NCBI RefSeq assembly: GCF_021117345.1
Contig: NZ_CP088261.1
Location: forward strand, 1,364,001 to 1,428,000
Length of the DNA stretch: 64,000 nucleotides
Reading direction: 5' to 3'
Origin: Microbacterium sp. cx-55
GTDB taxonomy: Bacteria; Actinomycetota; Actinomycetes; Actinomycetales; Microbacteriaceae
A program made the translations under genes and the position numbers. The notes under the pieces were generated by a model. The model searched no databases and had not been told where the DNA came from. It was given only the letters and a program-made list of their open reading frames with translations. Shown here piece by piece: positions 35,573 to 44,560 of the stretch; within the stretch, counting starts at the first letter, position 1, and every line of letters begins with the position of its first letter.

Positions 35573-36850
35573 GTGATCCGCCCTCCCGCATCCCGAGCCG
35601 CGTTCCCCTGGCTCGTCGTCGTGGGAGTTCTCGTGGCGGCCCTCAGCCTCCGCGGACCGATCGTCGCGCCGACACCGGTGCTGCGCGACATCGAGACCGA
35701 TCTCGGTATCGGCGCGAGCACCGCAGGCCTGCTGACGACCGCGCCCGTGCTCATGTTCGCGCTCCTGACGCCGGTCGCCGCGATCGTGATCCGTCGGGCA
35801 GGTGCGGAGATCGCCCTTCTCGTGACGCTGCTCGGCGTTCTGGTCGGCACGGCGATCCGCGCGCTCCCCGGGTTCCCTTCGATGCTCGTCGGGATGATCG
35901 TGATCGGCGCGGCGATCACGATCGGGAACGTCGTCATCCCCGTCGTCATCCGCCGCGATGTTCCGCCGGAACGCGTCGGCATCGTGACCGCGTCGTACGC
36001 GGCGACCCTGAACGTCGGTTCGCTCATCACATCGCTCCTCACGGCGCCGCTCGCGGAGGTGGTCGGCTGGAACCTCGCCCTCGTCGCCTGGTCGGTGCTC
36101 TCCTTCGCGGGAGTGGCGGTCTGGGGCGCCCACCTGAGGCGGGAACGACGTCGCGCCGCCCATCCCGTTCCGATCGTGCGATCGGAGCCCCGGCCGCACC
36201 GCACCGATCTCGACCCGGAGACGATCACGGGGCCGCTGCCCATCGTCGCGCCGGCGTCATCGTCGGTCTTCCTCCGCCCCGCGTCGTGGTTGCTGCTGAT
36301 CGCTTTCGCCCTGCAGGTCACGATCTACTACGCGCTGTCGACCTGGCTGCCGACCCTCGGAGCCGACCGCCTCGGCCTGGACTCGGCGACGGCGGGCGCG
36401 CTCGCGTCGATCTTCCAGGGCGTCGGGGTGCTCGGCTCGTTCGTCGTGCCGTTGCTCGCCCGCGTCGCCCCGCGCATCGTGCCGACCCTCGTGATCAGCG
36501 CCAGCTGGCTGCTGCTGACCGGCGGCATGCTGGCGGCGCCGGAGCTCACCTGGCTCTGGTTGTCGTTCGGTGCGATCGCGCACTCCGGCGGGTTCGTCGC
36601 CATCTTCTCGGCTCTGGTGAGCGTTGCGCGGACGGATGCCGAGGCCACCACGATGTCTGCCCTCGTGCAGGGCGGCGGCTACGGCATCGGCGCCTTCGGC
36701 GCACCCATCGCCGGGGCGTTGCACGAGGCGACGGGAGGGTGGGACGTGGCTCTGTGGGGGATGCTGGGGCTGGCGGTGCTCTACGCCGTCGCGCTGACGT
36801 CGGCGATGGCGGTCGCTGCGCGATCGAAGGCCGACCCGAGTCCCCACTGA
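35573..36850 (+). CDS. CynX/NimT-type MFS transporter
   Basis: 425-aa major facilitator with twelve hydrophobic segments and a cytoplasmic loop at about 190-225. The N-terminus (L-S-L-R-G-P-I-V-A-P-T-P-V-L) is characteristic of the cyanate/nitroimidazole transporter-like CynX branch. Substrate unknown: no cyanase or other linked enzyme is present. Its last 70 bases overlap the convergent exonuclease gene. Confidence 0.87.
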   Translation: MIRPPASRAAFPWLVVVGVLVAALSLRGPIVAPTPVLRDIETDLGIGASTAGLLTTAPVLMFALLTPVAAIVIRRAGAEIALLVTLLGVLVGTAIRALPGFPSMLVGMIVIGAAITIGNVVIPVVIRRDVPPERVGIVTASYAATLNVGSLITSLLTAPLAEVVGWNLALVAWSVLSFAGVAVWGAHLRRERRRAAHPVPIVRSEPRPHRTDLDPETITGPLPIVAPASSSVFLRPASWLLLIAFALQVTIYYALSTWLPTLGADRLGLDSATAGALASIFQGVGVLGSFVVPLLARVAPRIVPTLVISASWLLLTGGMLAAPELTWLWLSFGAIAHSGGFVAIFSALVSVARTDAEATTMSALVQGGGYGIGAFGAPIAGALHEATGGWDVALWGMLGLAVLYAVALTSAMAVAARSKADPSPH

Positions 36851-37716
36851 GCGGTGAAGGATGCGGCCGCGCCGCGGGCATCCGCCGTCAACGGTGCGAG
36901 CGCCGTATCGGGTACGTCGAGGGGGAGGTCCCGGACCACCTTCACGACCGTCGGTGCCACGGTGAGGTAGTCGGCGCCGGCCTGCACCTTGGCCTGGGCG
37001 CTCGCGCCCATTCCCTCGCCGCGTTCGGCGGCTGCGATGATGCCGGCGAGGTCGCCGTGGGCGGCGAGCAGGGTCGCCGCGGTCTTCTCGCCGATGCCGG
37101 CCACCCCCGGAAGACCGTCGGATGCATCACCGCGGAGAACCGCGTAGTCGACGTACTGCGCGGCGCGAATGCCGTATTTCGATTGGACGGAGGAATCGGT
37201 GAGCACTTCGAGGTTGCTCATCCCTCGCGCCGTGTACACGACGCGCACATCGGCCTCGTCGTCGATGAGCTGGAAGAGATCGCGGTCGCCGGTGACGATG
37301 TCGACGGGCATGCCCGCATCCGTTGCCAGCGTGCCGATGACATCGTCGGCCTCGTGCTCGGCCGCGCCGACGATCACGACGCCCAACAGCCCGAGCGCCT
37401 CGCGGATGAGCGGCACCTGACGCTCGAGCGGGTCGGGGACCTCCTCGACATCCGGTCCCGCCGCGACGGCCTCGACCACGCGATGGGTCTTGTAGCTCGG
37501 GATCAGGTCGACGCGCCACTGCGGACGCCAGTCGTCGTCCCAGCACGCCACGAGGTGCGTCGGGCGGTACGTGCTGACGAGTTTCGCGATGATGTCGAGA
37601 AAACCGCGTACGGCGTTGATCGGGCTGCCGTCCGGGGCGGTGACCTTCTCGGGCACTCCGTAGAACGCGCGGAAATACAGGGAGGCGCTGTCGAGGAGCA
37701 TGAGTCGGTCGGTCAC
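36781..37716 (-). CDS. 5'-3' exonuclease (FEN/PolA N-terminal-like)
   Basis: 311-aa stand-alone flap/5'-nuclease resembling the N-terminal domain of DNA polymerase I. Metal-binding acidic motifs L-L-D-S-A-S-L, A-C-W-D-D-D, E-H-E-A-D-D-V-I-G and I-V-T-G-D-R-D-L-F-Q-L are present, then a helix-hairpin-helix G-L-P-G-V-A-G-I-G-E-K-T-A. Start GTG 37716 has CAGGAT six bases upstream. Probably removes flaps or RNA primers. Convergent with, and overlapping, the transporter gene by 70 bases. Confidence 0.92.
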   Translation of the reverse strand: MTDRLMLLDSASLYFRAFYGVPEKVTAPDGSPINAVRGFLDIIAKLVSTYRPTHLVACWDDDWRPQWRVDLIPSYKTHRVVEAVAAGPDVEEVPDPLERQVPLIREALGLLGVVIVGAAEHEADDVIGTLATDAGMPVDIVTGDRDLFQLIDDEADVRVVYTARGMSNLEVLTDSSVQSKYGIRAAQYVDYAVLRGDASDGLPGVAGIGEKTAATLLAAHGDLAGIIAAAERGEGMGASAQAKVQAGADYLTVAPTVVKVVRDLPLDVPDTALAPLTADARGAAASFTAQWGLGSAFDRAATAIADVSATA

Positions 37717-37761
37717 GCGCTCATCCTGTCACGGGGGCTCGGCGCGCGGCAGACTGGGCGG

Positions 37762-38760
37762 ATGGACCCGCTCGATGCCCTGAACGAGATCGCGGCGCTG
37801 CTCGAACGCGAACGGGCGTCGCGGTACCGCTCGAAAGCGTTCCGTGCCGCCGCGAAGGCGTTCGCGGAGCTGCCGGAGGCGGCGCGAACCGACCTCGGCC
37901 GCATCCAGCGAACGAAGGGCATCGGCGACACCACGTTCCGGGTGATCCGCGAGGCGATCGAGGGCGGGGTTCCGGACTACCTGGTCGAGCTCCGGGGGAG
38001 CGCCGGGGTCGCGGCCGTCGAGAGCGGCTTGCGCGCGCTGCTCCGGGGCGACCTGCACGCCCACTCGGACTGGTCGGATGGGCTCACCCCGATCGATCAG
38101 ATGGTGGATGCGGCACGCGCGCTCGGCCACGAGTACCTCGCCCTTACCGATCATTCACCGCGGCTCCGGGTCGCGAACGGCCTGAGCGCCGAGCGATTGC
38201 GGGCGCAGATCGACCTCGTCGGCGGGTTCTCGGGCGACGGATTCACGCTCCTCACCGGAATCGAGGTCGACATCCTCGACGACGGGGCCCTCGATCAGGA
38301 GCCGGAGTTGCTCGATCGCCTGGACGTCGTGGTCGCGAGTGTGCACTCGAAACTCCGAATGGAGTCGCCCGCCATGACCCGCCGGATGCTGGCCGCAATC
38401 CGCGACCGGCACACCGACGTGCTGGGCCACTGCACGGGACGACTCGTGGAGGGCGCGCGGGGGACGCGCCCCGCATCCGTCTTCGATGCGCCCGCGGTCT
38501 TCGCAGCATGCGCCGAGAACGCCGTGGCGGTCGAGATCAACGCGCGTCCGGAGCGGCAGGATCCCCCCGATGAACTGATCGCGATCGCCCTCGAGGCGGG
38601 ATGCCTGTTCTCCATCGACAGCGACGCGCACGCGCCCGGCCAACTGTCCCTGCTCGATCACGGCGCGCGCCGTGCGGAGGCGGCGGGTGTTCCCGCGGAG
38701 CGGATCGTCACGACCTGGCCGCTGGATCGGGTGCGCCAGTGGCTCGCCCGGGAGCGCTGA
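37762..38760 (+). CDS. HhH-PHP domain protein (PolX-like without polymerase core)
   Basis: 332 aa. Residues about 1-85 match the PolX N-terminal helix-hairpin-helix/8-kDa-like region (R-Y-R-S-K-A-F-R-A-A-A-K-A-F, T-K-G-I-G-D-T-T). Residues about 95-330 form a PHP phosphoesterase domain (D-L-H-A-H-S-D-W-S-D-G, L-T-D-H-S, G-I-E-V-D-I, S-V-H-S-K, G-H-C-T-G-R and S-D-A-H). The nucleotidyltransferase palm of PolX is absent. CAGACT lies six bases before ATG 37762. Probably a DNA-end or histidinol-phosphatase-like phosphoesterase. Confidence 0.86.
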   Translation: MDPLDALNEIAALLERERASRYRSKAFRAAAKAFAELPEAARTDLGRIQRTKGIGDTTFRVIREAIEGGVPDYLVELRGSAGVAAVESGLRALLRGDLHAHSDWSDGLTPIDQMVDAARALGHEYLALTDHSPRLRVANGLSAERLRAQIDLVGGFSGDGFTLLTGIEVDILDDGALDQEPELLDRLDVVVASVHSKLRMESPAMTRRMLAAIRDRHTDVLGHCTGRLVEGARGTRPASVFDAPAVFAACAENAVAVEINARPERQDPPDELIAIALEAGCLFSIDSDAHAPGQLSLLDHGARRAEAAGVPAERIVTTWPLDRVRQWLARER

Positions 38761-38764
38761 ACGC

Positions 38765-39280
38765 TCACACCACGATGGCCGCGGCCATCACCACGGTCGC
38801 CAGCCCCATCGCGCCGAACTGCGCGCGCACGAGTCGCCCGTGCGCGCGCTGCGCCGCGATCGCGGACCACGCCCCGTACGCGATGGATGCCACCACGAAC
38901 AGGCCCGTCGTGGCCCCGGCGCCCAGTCCGTGCGCATGCGCCGGAGCAGCAGCGGAGGCGGGCGCCATCGCGAGCAGCAGCGCTGCCATCGCGACGAGTC
39001 CGAGCGCGGCGTGCACCGTCATGAGGGCGTCGTCGTCGGAGCGGGGCCGGTGCCGGCGGCGCGGGCTCCGCAGTGCCGCCAGCCCGACCGCGCCGACGAT
39101 CAGCAATGCCGCCCAGTACGGGCGCGGGACGATGCCGAGGAGCGCCGCATCCACCATCGCGAGCAGCATGATGACGGATGCGGCGAGTTCGGGCACACGG
39201 ACCCGCCGCCGGTCGGCCGCCACACAGCAGGCCGACGCGGCAGCGGGGACGAGCGCCCAGACGTGCAGGGCCTCGTTCAC
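38765..39280 (-). CDS. Membrane protein of the amine oxidase operon, unknown function
   Basis: 171 aa with about five hydrophobic helices and a basic Arg-rich loop (about residues 73-83). Not recognised. GTG 39280 begins three bases after the amine oxidase stop, so it is the last gene of a permease-oxidase-membrane protein operon. It contains A-P-A-H-A-H-G, and the preceding oxidase has a His-rich tail, so a metal-handling role is conceivable but unproven. Confidence 0.7.
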   Translation of the reverse strand: MNEALHVWALVPAAASACCVAADRRRVRVPELAASVIMLLAMVDAALLGIVPRPYWAALLIVGAVGLAALRSPRRRHRPRSDDDALMTVHAALGLVAMAALLLAMAPASAAAPAHAHGLGAGATTGLFVVASIAYGAWSAIAAQRAHGRLVRAQFGAMGLATVVMAAAIVV

Positions 39281-39283
39281 GGT

Positions 39284-41311
39284 TCAGTGGTGCGCGTGCG
39301 AGCCGTGATCATCGAGCCCGGCTTCCGGGCCGTGACCGTGGGCGTGCGCATCGTGGTGGCCGGGTGCGCAGTGCGCGCTCTGCGGTGCCGGCACGTTCAG
39401 CACGGGGCTCCGCTCGAAGAAGTTGTACGGCTTGAGCGTGAACTTGGCGTAGTCCATCGGCATGACCGGCCAGTCCTCGTTGCGAGGGAAGTGCGTGAGA
39501 CCGAACGTGTGCCACAGCACGACGTCCTCACCGACGAGGGGCTCGTCGCCCGCGATGAAGGCGGGAATCCCCGCACCTCCCGGATGCTGGTTCACGAAGT
39601 CGCCGGCGGCGTAACGCTCCGCAGGGTCGTACTTCGTGACGAACAGGTTCTTGGTCGCGAACGCCGCGCGTGCGGCGATGGAGGAGTCGGGATCGGCGAG
39701 GAGTACCGGAGTCTCCGTCGGGAACAGCACGTAGGACGTGGGCTGGCCCATCGACGTCGACTTCTCGGTCGATGCGATCTGCCACACGCGGTTCACGGCG
39801 CCATCCGCGACACGACCCGACACGCCCTCCGATTCGATCGGTGTCACGCGCTTCGTGAAGGCGTTGCCCGCCGGGTTGGCGGAGGAGATCGGCAGGCGCA
39901 CCGCGTCGATCTCGTTCACGACGTTGGCGGTGCCGTCGACGGTCATGTCGAGCCGGGCGGAGAAGAGGTGCTGGTGGTAGGGGGCGCCGAGTCCCGGAGC
40001 GACCTCGGAGGCGTACGGGTAGGGCGAGCCGTCGTCGTTCGCACCCGGGTACGCCGACGTGAACAGGATGCCGGTGAGCTTGGCCTCGCACTCGATGGTG
40101 CCGTCGAGGTACAGGTACCAGAAGAACCCGTAGTCGTAGTTGCCGACCGTGGTGAAGAACGAGATCACGAGCCGACGCGACCGGCGCACCTCGCTCGCTC
40201 CGGTGAAGATGTCGGTGTGCTTCCAGAGCGTGCCGAAGTCCTCTTCGTGGATGCAGACGCCGTTGCGGACGGTGCGGGGCAGCCCGAGCTCGTCGGCGAT
40301 GGTGACGTCGAGGTACGTGATGTCGCCGACGCAGTCGCAGCCGAGCTCCAACTCGTTCGTGTACCGCCCGAACAGGTACTCGCCGGTGTCGAAGTAGTTC
40401 TGCCAGAAGCGGTTCGGCGCCGGATCGGCATAGGGGACGACCATCTCGCTGATCGATCCGCGGTACATGACGGGCCTGCCCGCGAACGCCAGCTGGCGCA
40501 CCACGAGCCCCTCGCGGGTGTCGAACCCGATACGGAGGTCCCACTCGCCCCAGGTGAGGTGTTCCCCATCGACCGTGAAGCTCGATCCCTCCGGCTGCGT
40601 GATGACGATCGGCTTCAGCCCCTCCAGAGGCGGTCCCTGCAGCTCCGGGTCGTCGTAGTTGCCGCTCGTGGCGGGAATCTCGAATCCGGGAGTGTCGACG
40701 ATGCGGATGACCCGACGATCGGCGACGTCGATGTAGGCGGTGAGACCGTCCACCGGGTGCGCCCACGGGTGGTCGGCCGGGTAGTCCTGGCGGAACGCGA
40801 AGGTACGCAGGATGCGGCGTCCGACCTCGTCCTCGTACCCGTAGCTGCCCGCGCTCAACGGCACGAGCACCACGTCGGCGACCGTGAGGCCGCGGGCGGC
40901 GAGTGCCGCGACCCATTCGGCGCTCTCGTTCGCGATGATCCCGACCTCTTCGAACTCCGCATCCAGGATCGGCAGCTGCCCGTCGCTGCCGTCGAGTTCG
41001 ACCTGTGAGAGCACCGTGCCGGCGTCGATCGAAACGATCATGTCGAGCGATCGGGTGGTGGCCATGTCGAGCAGCTGCACCCGCGCCGTCCGTTCCGGCA
41101 CGGGCCCGCCCGCCTGCCACTGGGCGATCAGGCTTTTCGACGGCTCCTCGAGGCCGACGTAGGCGAAGCGGGTCGTCGGGGTTGCATCCGGGCGGCCGAG
41201 CACGATGCCGCGCACGGCCTCGATCTCGGCGCCGGTCAGTGACGACAGCGGATGCTGCGGGGCTTCGGGCGCGGTGTATTCGGACGAGGTGGCGGTATCG
41301 AGGGTACTCAT
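39284..41311 (-). CDS. Copper-containing primary amine oxidase
   Basis: 675-aa copper/topaquinone amine oxidase (R-CH2-NH2 + O2 to aldehyde, NH3 and H2O2). TPQ precursor tyrosine lies in V-G-N-Y-D-Y, the catalytic base in Y-F-D-T-G-E-Y, and copper histidines in P-Y-H-Q-H-L-F and F-G-L-T-H-F-P-R-N-E-D-W. The closest remembered relatives are Arthrobacter phenylethylamine/histamine oxidases. No signal peptide is seen, so it is cytoplasmic. The C-terminus has a striking His-rich tail (about ten His in the last 30 residues, e.g. P-G-H-H-D-A-H-A-H-G-H). AGGAGA lies before ATG 41311. Confidence 0.95.
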   Translation of the reverse strand: MSTLDTATSSEYTAPEAPQHPLSSLTGAEIEAVRGIVLGRPDATPTTRFAYVGLEEPSKSLIAQWQAGGPVPERTARVQLLDMATTRSLDMIVSIDAGTVLSQVELDGSDGQLPILDAEFEEVGIIANESAEWVAALAARGLTVADVVLVPLSAGSYGYEDEVGRRILRTFAFRQDYPADHPWAHPVDGLTAYIDVADRRVIRIVDTPGFEIPATSGNYDDPELQGPPLEGLKPIVITQPEGSSFTVDGEHLTWGEWDLRIGFDTREGLVVRQLAFAGRPVMYRGSISEMVVPYADPAPNRFWQNYFDTGEYLFGRYTNELELGCDCVGDITYLDVTIADELGLPRTVRNGVCIHEEDFGTLWKHTDIFTGASEVRRSRRLVISFFTTVGNYDYGFFWYLYLDGTIECEAKLTGILFTSAYPGANDDGSPYPYASEVAPGLGAPYHQHLFSARLDMTVDGTANVVNEIDAVRLPISSANPAGNAFTKRVTPIESEGVSGRVADGAVNRVWQIASTEKSTSMGQPTSYVLFPTETPVLLADPDSSIAARAAFATKNLFVTKYDPAERYAAGDFVNQHPGGAGIPAFIAGDEPLVGEDVVLWHTFGLTHFPRNEDWPVMPMDYAKFTLKPYNFFERSPVLNVPAPQSAHCAPGHHDAHAHGHGPEAGLDDHGSHAHH

Positions 41312-41351
41312 GGGGAGATCTCCTGACGGTGTCGCGGGGGAGGGAAGCGGG

Positions 41352-42824
41352 TCACGCGATCGAGTCGGTGAGTTTCGTGTAGGCGGCCGGGCGGCGTCGG
41401 CGGATCCACACGGCCTGCAGATAGCCGAAGACGGGGAAGACGACGACCAGCGCCAGCAGGAACCAGCTGACGGCGCCGAAGACGGGGGTGCCCTCCGCAT
41501 CGACGTCGCCCACCATGAGGGGGAAGTACACGACGATCAGCGCGGCCGACAGGATGAGCCCGACGAACCCTAGGGCCGGGGCGATGACCGTGTTCCAGAT
41601 CCGGCGATCCTGACGGGTCCGCGCGAAGTACACGATCACCGCGATCGACGTGACGGCCATCAGAAGCGCGATCGCGAGCGTCGCGACACCGGCGAACCAG
41701 GTGAACACCTGCAGCACCGGGTCGAGCTGGAACACGGCGAAGACCGCGATCAAGACGACCGAGGTGATCGTCTGGACCAGCGACGACGCGTGCGGGGAGA
41801 GGTGACGGTGGTGCACGGCGCCCAGGCGATCGGGCATGACGCCCGCACCGGCCATGGAGTGCTGATAGCGAGTGAGGACGTTGTGGAACGACAGCACGCA
41901 CGCGAACATCGACGTGATCAGCAGCACGTTGACCGTGACCTCGCCGACGATGCCGAGATACTGCGCGACCGTCCGGAGGATCAGCGTTCCCGGGTTCTCC
42001 GCCGCAGCGTCGAGGACGCCATCCGGTCCCCACGCCATCACCAGCGCCCACGAGGCGAGCGTGTAGAACACGCCGATCCCGATGACGGCGCCGTACGTGG
42101 CGCGCGGGATGGTGCGGTTCGGGTCACGGGCCTCGTCTCGGAAGATGGCCGTCGCCTCGAACCCGATGAAGGCCGCGATCGCGAACATGAGGCCGACGCC
42201 GGGGGAACCGCTGACGACGTTCTCGGGGGCGAACGGCGCGAGACTCAGTCCCTGGGCGCCGCCGGAGAACACCACGGCGGCGACCAGAACGAGAACGATG
42301 CCGACCTCGGCCACGAGGAGCACGCCGAGGACCTTGCTGGAGAGGTCGATGTGCCGGTAACCGAGGATCCCCACGAGGGCCACGGTCAGCAGCGAATAGA
42401 TCCACCAGGCGATCGCGGGTCCGCCGAGCGAGGTGACCGTGACGCTCAGGATGTAGCCGACGTAGCCGTACACCGATACCTGGATGGTCGTATAGGTCAG
42501 CATCGCCGTCCATGCCGCCGCGAGGCCCGTCGATCGGCCGAGACCGTAACCGACGTAGGTGAAGAACGCCCCCGGCTTCGGCACGTGCCGTGTCATCGCC
42601 GCGAGGCCGACCGCGAAGAACAACAGAATGACGGCGCTGATCGCGTACAGGGCGGGGAACCCGGCGCCGTTGCCGAGCAGGATCCCGAGGGGGGCCGCGC
42701 CACCGACGACCGTGAGGGGGGATGCGGCGGCGACGACCATGAAGATGATGGCGGTCACCCCGAGCGATCCCTGAAGACTGCGGGCCGGCGCCGAAGCGAC
42801 GCCGGGAGATTCGATCCGGGTCAT
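41352..42824 (-). CDS. APC-family amino acid/amine permease
   Basis: 490-aa amino acid-polyamine-organocation transporter with about twelve helices; N-terminal G-V-T-A-I-I-F-M-V-V-A-A-A-S-P-L and conserved G-F-E-A-T-A-I-F-R-D-E-A. Start ATG 42824 has AAGGA upstream. It is the first gene of the operon with amine oxidase, so uptake of the oxidase substrate (e.g. phenylethylamine, tyramine or histamine) is the natural inference. Confidence 0.9.
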   Translation of the reverse strand: MTRIESPGVASAPARSLQGSLGVTAIIFMVVAAASPLTVVGGAAPLGILLGNGAGFPALYAISAVILLFFAVGLAAMTRHVPKPGAFFTYVGYGLGRSTGLAAAWTAMLTYTTIQVSVYGYVGYILSVTVTSLGGPAIAWWIYSLLTVALVGILGYRHIDLSSKVLGVLLVAEVGIVLVLVAAVVFSGGAQGLSLAPFAPENVVSGSPGVGLMFAIAAFIGFEATAIFRDEARDPNRTIPRATYGAVIGIGVFYTLASWALVMAWGPDGVLDAAAENPGTLILRTVAQYLGIVGEVTVNVLLITSMFACVLSFHNVLTRYQHSMAGAGVMPDRLGAVHHRHLSPHASSLVQTITSVVLIAVFAVFQLDPVLQVFTWFAGVATLAIALLMAVTSIAVIVYFARTRQDRRIWNTVIAPALGFVGLILSAALIVVYFPLMVGDVDAEGTPVFGAVSWFLLALVVVFPVFGYLQAVWIRRRRPAAYTKLTDSIA

Positions 42825-43045
42825 GAGAGTCCTTGTCGGGTACGTGGTCGGGGAGCGGGACGGTTCGGGAGCGAGCCTTCCGGTCGGCCGTTGCCCTGCC
42901 GTCACCGCGCGAAGAAGACCTGGTACGCGCCGAACGGGACACCCGCGGTCCCCTGTCTCATTCGGGTGTCACGTCGCGGAAACACCGACGTCGCGACGGG
43001 GCAATCAGCACTGGATAGCGTCGGCGCAGCATCCGGAGGTGACCC
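42825..43045. promoter_or_regulatory. Divergent promoter region of the amine locus
   Basis: 221 bp between two divergent APC permease genes. TAGCGT (43016-43021) is a likely plus-strand -10, followed by GGAGGTGA before ATG 43046. Palindromic elements that an IclR protein could use include GGGAC-N7-GTCCC within about 42938-42955 and GTCGCG...CGACGTCGCGAC around 42974-42997. I cannot assign a specific operator. Confidence 0.35.
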
Positions 43046-44560
43046 ATGACCGCTCTCGAACGAGCGATAGCGCGCCCGGATCCGGTGAGTGATTTCGGAT
43101 CGCGCTCGCCGCTGCACGGCCTCGCGCGGCGGAGCGTCGGGTTCTTCGACGTGCTCGCGCAGTCCGTATCGGCTGTGGCGCCGTCGGCGGCCGCCACGAC
43201 CGTGGTGCTCCTCGTCGCGGGGGTCGAGCCGTCGGCGACCGTGCCGGCCGTGCTGCTGGCCGGCATCCTGAGCCTGTTCGTCGCGCAGACGGTCTCGCAG
43301 TTCGCGCGCCGTTTCGCCGCCACGGGAGCGCTGTACACCTACGCGGTGCGTGGACTCGGCCCGGTGCCCGGCCTGGCCGCCGGCGCCGCGATCATCGTGG
43401 GGTACGCCGCGATCGCGATGTTCGCCCTGCTCGGCGGCGCGTATTACACATCGATGCTGCTCGGTGCGCTCTGGCCCGCGGTGCACGGACCGGGGGCAAT
43501 CGCTGGCACCCTCCTCGCGGAGGCGCTGCTGCTGGTGCTCGTGCTGGTGCGCGGCATCCGTATCTCCTCGCGTGTCGCGCTCGTGGTGGAGGCGGTGTCC
43601 GTGGCGATCATCGCGGCTCTCCTCGTGGCGCTGCTGGTGCGGATGGGGCCCATCGATCCGTCGGTCCTGCTGCCGGCGGATGGCGTATCGCTCGCGACCG
43701 TGGGGGCGGGCGCACTCGTGGCGCTGACGGCGTTCGTGGGCTTCGAGAGCGCTGCGACGCTCGGGGTCGAGGCGCGGACCCCGCTTCGCACCGTCCCTCG
43801 CGCCATCGCCTGGACCGTGCTGGTCTCGGCGGTTCTGTACCTTCTCGCCGCCGTGACCCAGGTGGCGGGTTTCGCCGCGATCGACGGCTCGATCGCGGAC
43901 AGCGCCTCACCCATCAACGAGCTGAGCGCGGCATTCGGGTTGGGCGGATGGGGCGTGCTGGCGGACGTCGGGATCGCTGCATCCTTCCTCGCCTGCGCGA
44001 TCGGCTCGGCGACGGCCCTCACTCGTGTCGTGTTCACGATGGCGAGGGACGGCGTCGTGCCGAAAGCCATCGGCCGCACGCATCGGCGCTGGGGCACCCC
44101 GACGGGCGCGTTGATCGTGTGCCTGCCCGTCATCGTGCTCGTCCCGCTCGCCCTCGTGCTCGCCGGGGTCGACATCCGTGCCGCGATGCACGTGACGATC
44201 GCCCTGGGCGGCGCGGGGTACATCGTGGCGTACGTCCTGGTGTGCGTGGCGGCTCCCGTGTTCCTTCGACGCATCGGCGAGCTGACGGTGGGCGGTGCGC
44301 TCATGGCGCTGTTCAGCGCCGCGGCCCTGACCGCCGCCCTGGCGGCGTTCTTCATCGTGGATGCGGCGGGCGGCGGCGCGGTGGTCTGGCTCGCGGTGGC
44401 CGTGGCGATGGCCGCGACCGGGGCGATCGCCTGGCGGCTTCGCGGAGGTCGCCGCCTCCCGGAGCGGATCGGCACCTACGACGAGCCGATCGCGACGCAG
44501 GTGCTGGGCGGAGTTCCCCGCGCCGATCAGGCGGCGGGTGGTGACACCGTTCGTGGCTGA
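43046..44560 (+). CDS. APC-family permease, second copy
   Basis: 504-aa APC transporter with about twelve helices (S-V-S-A-V-A-P-S-A-A-A-T-T, G-F-E-S-A-A-T-L-G-V-E-A). Divergent from the first permease and followed directly by an IclR regulator whose start lies inside its 3' end, so the two are co-expressed. Distinct in sequence from the first permease; probably a different amine or amino acid. Confidence 0.9.
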   Translation: MTALERAIARPDPVSDFGSRSPLHGLARRSVGFFDVLAQSVSAVAPSAAATTVVLLVAGVEPSATVPAVLLAGILSLFVAQTVSQFARRFAATGALYTYAVRGLGPVPGLAAGAAIIVGYAAIAMFALLGGAYYTSMLLGALWPAVHGPGAIAGTLLAEALLLVLVLVRGIRISSRVALVVEAVSVAIIAALLVALLVRMGPIDPSVLLPADGVSLATVGAGALVALTAFVGFESAATLGVEARTPLRTVPRAIAWTVLVSAVLYLLAAVTQVAGFAAIDGSIADSASPINELSAAFGLGGWGVLADVGIAASFLACAIGSATALTRVVFTMARDGVVPKAIGRTHRRWGTPTGALIVCLPVIVLVPLALVLAGVDIRAAMHVTIALGGAGYIVAYVLVCVAAPVFLRRIGELTVGGALMALFSAAALTAALAAFFIVDAAGGGAVVWLAVAVAMAATGAIAWRLRGGRRLPERIGTYDEPIATQVLGGVPRADQAAGGDTVRG

